15,023 nt of DNA, taken from Caulobacteraceae bacterium UBA5005 (GTDB taxonomy: Bacteria > Pseudomonadota > Alphaproteobacteria > Caulobacterales > Caulobacteraceae). The notes beneath the pieces are model-generated. The model saw only the letters and a program-made list of their open reading frames with translations, was not told the DNA's origin and did no database searches. Below are positions 13,967-15,023 of the stretch, piece by piece; the first letter of the stretch is position 1; every line of letters begins with the position of its first letter. The stretch is taken from the NCBI GenBank assembly GCA_002398405.1, contig DGYN01000120.1:30773-45795 (forward strand). The letters are read 5' to 3'. The position numbers and the translations under genes were made by a program.

Positions 13967-13974
13967 TAGGGCGC

Positions 13975-14895
13975 ATGAAAAACCATCTGCGCACCTTCAC
14001 CCTACTGGCGGCGCTCACCGCGCTTTTCGTAGGTATCGGCTATATGATCGGCGGGCCGACCGGCATGCTGATCGCCATCGTTTTCGCCGGCGGCATGAAC
14101 CTGATCAGCTACTGGAATTCGGACAAGATCGTCCTTTCCATGTACGGCGCCAAACAGGTCGACGAGACCCACCCGGGCTCGGTGGTCAGAACCTATGTCG
14201 CCGATGTCCATGAACTGGCCGACCGGGCGGGACTGCCCAGGCCCAAGGTCTATCTTATCGAGAGCGAGCAGCCGAACGCCTTTGCCACCGGCCGCGATCC
14301 GCAGCATGCGGCGGTGGCGGCGACCATCGGCCTGCTGGAGATGCTGGACCGGCGTGAGATCAGGGGCGTCATGGCCCATGAGCTAGCCCATGTGAAAAAC
14401 CGCGACACCCTGACCATGACGGTCACCGCGACCATCGCCGGCGCCATCGGCGCCCTGGCTAACTTCGCCATGTTCTTCGGCGGCAACGACCGCGACCGCC
14501 CCGGCGGCATCATCGGGACCATCGCCCTGATGTTGCTGGCGCCGCTGGCCGCGGGCCTGGTGCAGATGGCCATCAGCCGCGGCCGTGAATACGAGGCCGA
14601 TCGCGAAGGCGCCGAGATTTGCGGTGATCCAGAGGCCCTGGCCGCCGCCCTGCAGAAGATTGAGGCCTATGCAAGGGGCGGCTACCGCAACCACCAGGCC
14701 GAGCGCAATCCGGCCGCGGCGCACCTTTTCATCATCAATCCCCTGTCAGGCCAGGGGGCGGACAATCTGTTCTCGACCCACCCGGCGACGGGCAACCGCG
14801 TGGCCAAGCTCATGGCCCTGATCGGCAAGGTCGCTCCCACCCGTGCGCCGCGCAGAACGGCGGTGCCGGTGAGCCCCAGCGGGCCGTGGTCGTAG
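13975..14895 (+). CDS. htpX: HtpX, membrane zinc metalloprotease
   Basis: HtpX (M48B family) is an inner-membrane protease that degrades misfolded membrane proteins, with the active site facing the cytoplasm. The protein has 306 residues from the ATG at 13975. The family start MKNHLRTFTLLAALTALF fits, while the GTG at 13942 would add an unlikely extension. Membrane segments span about 7-25 and 28-45, and two more follow the active site (about 147-168 and 178-200). The zinc motif HELAH is at 135-139, and the third ligand is E207 in EYEADREGA. The family segment HLFIINPLSG and a THPATGNRVAKL segment are present near the C-terminus, followed by an Arg/Pro-rich tail of about 20 residues. AGGG just before the ATG is a close-set ribosome binding site. 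Confidence 0.95.
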   Translation: MKNHLRTFTLLAALTALFVGIGYMIGGPTGMLIAIVFAGGMNLISYWNSDKIVLSMYGAKQVDETHPGSVVRTYVADVHELADRAGLPRPKVYLIESEQPNAFATGRDPQHAAVAATIGLLEMLDRREIRGVMAHELAHVKNRDTLTMTVTATIAGAIGALANFAMFFGGNDRDRPGGIIGTIALMLLAPLAAGLVQMAISRGREYEADREGAEICGDPEALAAALQKIEAYARGGYRNHQAERNPAAAHLFIINPLSGQGADNLFSTHPATGNRVAKLMALIGKVAPTRAPRRTAVPVSPSGPWS

Positions 14896-14914
14896 GGCAG
14901 CCGCTTTCTCTTCT

Positions 14915-15023
14915 CCCCTCCCTAGGGGAGGGGCCGGGGGCGGGCTTACGGTCTAAGCAAAGGGCCATGAACCACCGCCGCCACCGTCCAGCGATCCACT
15001 CTTCCGGCGCCGTAAGCCCTCCC
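14915..15023. repeat. GC-rich inverted-repeat element running off the right edge
   Basis: CCCCTCCC (14915-14922) and GGGAGGGG (14926-14933) form an 8-bp hairpin with a 3-base loop. Next to it, GGGCTTACGG (14942-14951) is perfectly inverted as CCGTAAGCCC (15010-15019). That pairing continues for three more bases past one mismatch to the last base of the window. The layout resembles an intergenic palindromic repeat (REP-like or MITE-like) after htpX. No T-run is seen, so it is not a typical terminator. Copies elsewhere cannot be checked here. Confidence 0.5.

Noticed and set aside
13942..13974. GTG start for HtpX at 13942
   Set aside because: The family begins at the MKNHLRTF-type N-terminus, and the added residues come from a hairpin region.
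14967..15023. Possible start of another gene (MNHRRHRPAIHSSGAVSPP, open to the edge)
   Set aside because: It lies inside the inverted-repeat element, is only 19 codons long in view, and matches nothing I recognise.
1..15023. Mobile elements, CRISPR arrays, phage genes or defence systems
   Set aside because: No transposase, integrase, regularly spaced repeat or defence-type gene is visible. The genes are core alphaproteobacterial types of uniform base use.

Overview
The window is GC-rich DNA that reads as an alphaproteobacterial chromosome, most likely Caulobacterales (Caulobacter, Phenylobacterium or a close relative). The reasons are the pilA-cpaABCDEF-tadB gene order, typical Flp/Tad pilus proteins, and CtrA-like TTAA-N7-TTAA elements in the pilus promoters. 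The genus is inferred from style, not proven.

Left part (1-8213, minus strand): a Tad (tight adherence) or Cpa pilus locus read right to left. It holds the pilin pilA (55 codons), a strong terminator, the prepilin peptidase cpaA, then a tight cluster of cpaB (SAF-type periplasmic protein), cpaC (secretin), cpaD (outer-membrane lipoprotein), cpaE (ParA/MinD-like localiser), cpaF (secretion ATPase) and tadB (inner-membrane platform, cut by the left edge). CpaA processes the pilin, CpaF drives assembly on the TadB platform (with TadC, presumably off the edge), CpaE positions the machine, and CpaB/C/D form the periplasmic and outer-membrane conduit.

Middle (8214-10189): a 314-base divergent control region. 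Its minus-strand side holds a CtrA-like box and a pilA leader able to form two interlocking stems, one of which covers the pilA ribosome binding site. To its right, on the plus strand, lie a secreted protein related to the N-terminal domain of CpaC and two overlapping TadE/TadF-type pseudopilins. These complete the pilus set.

Right part (10141-15023): a minus-strand pabB-pabC pair for 4-aminobenzoate (folate) synthesis, whose end overlaps the last pseudopilin gene tail to tail by 49 bp. It is followed on the plus strand by a cytoplasmic GGDEF-EAL cyclic-di-GMP protein, preceded by an in-frame 16-codon mini-ORF, and by the membrane metalloprotease htpX. The last 110 bases contain an inverted-repeat element that runs off the window.

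No mobile element, CRISPR array, tRNA or rRNA is visible. The most interesting points are the pseudoknot-like pilA leader, an enlarged CpaC secretin with an internal repeat, the stand-alone CpaC-type domain protein, and the in-frame leader ORF before the c-di-GMP gene.
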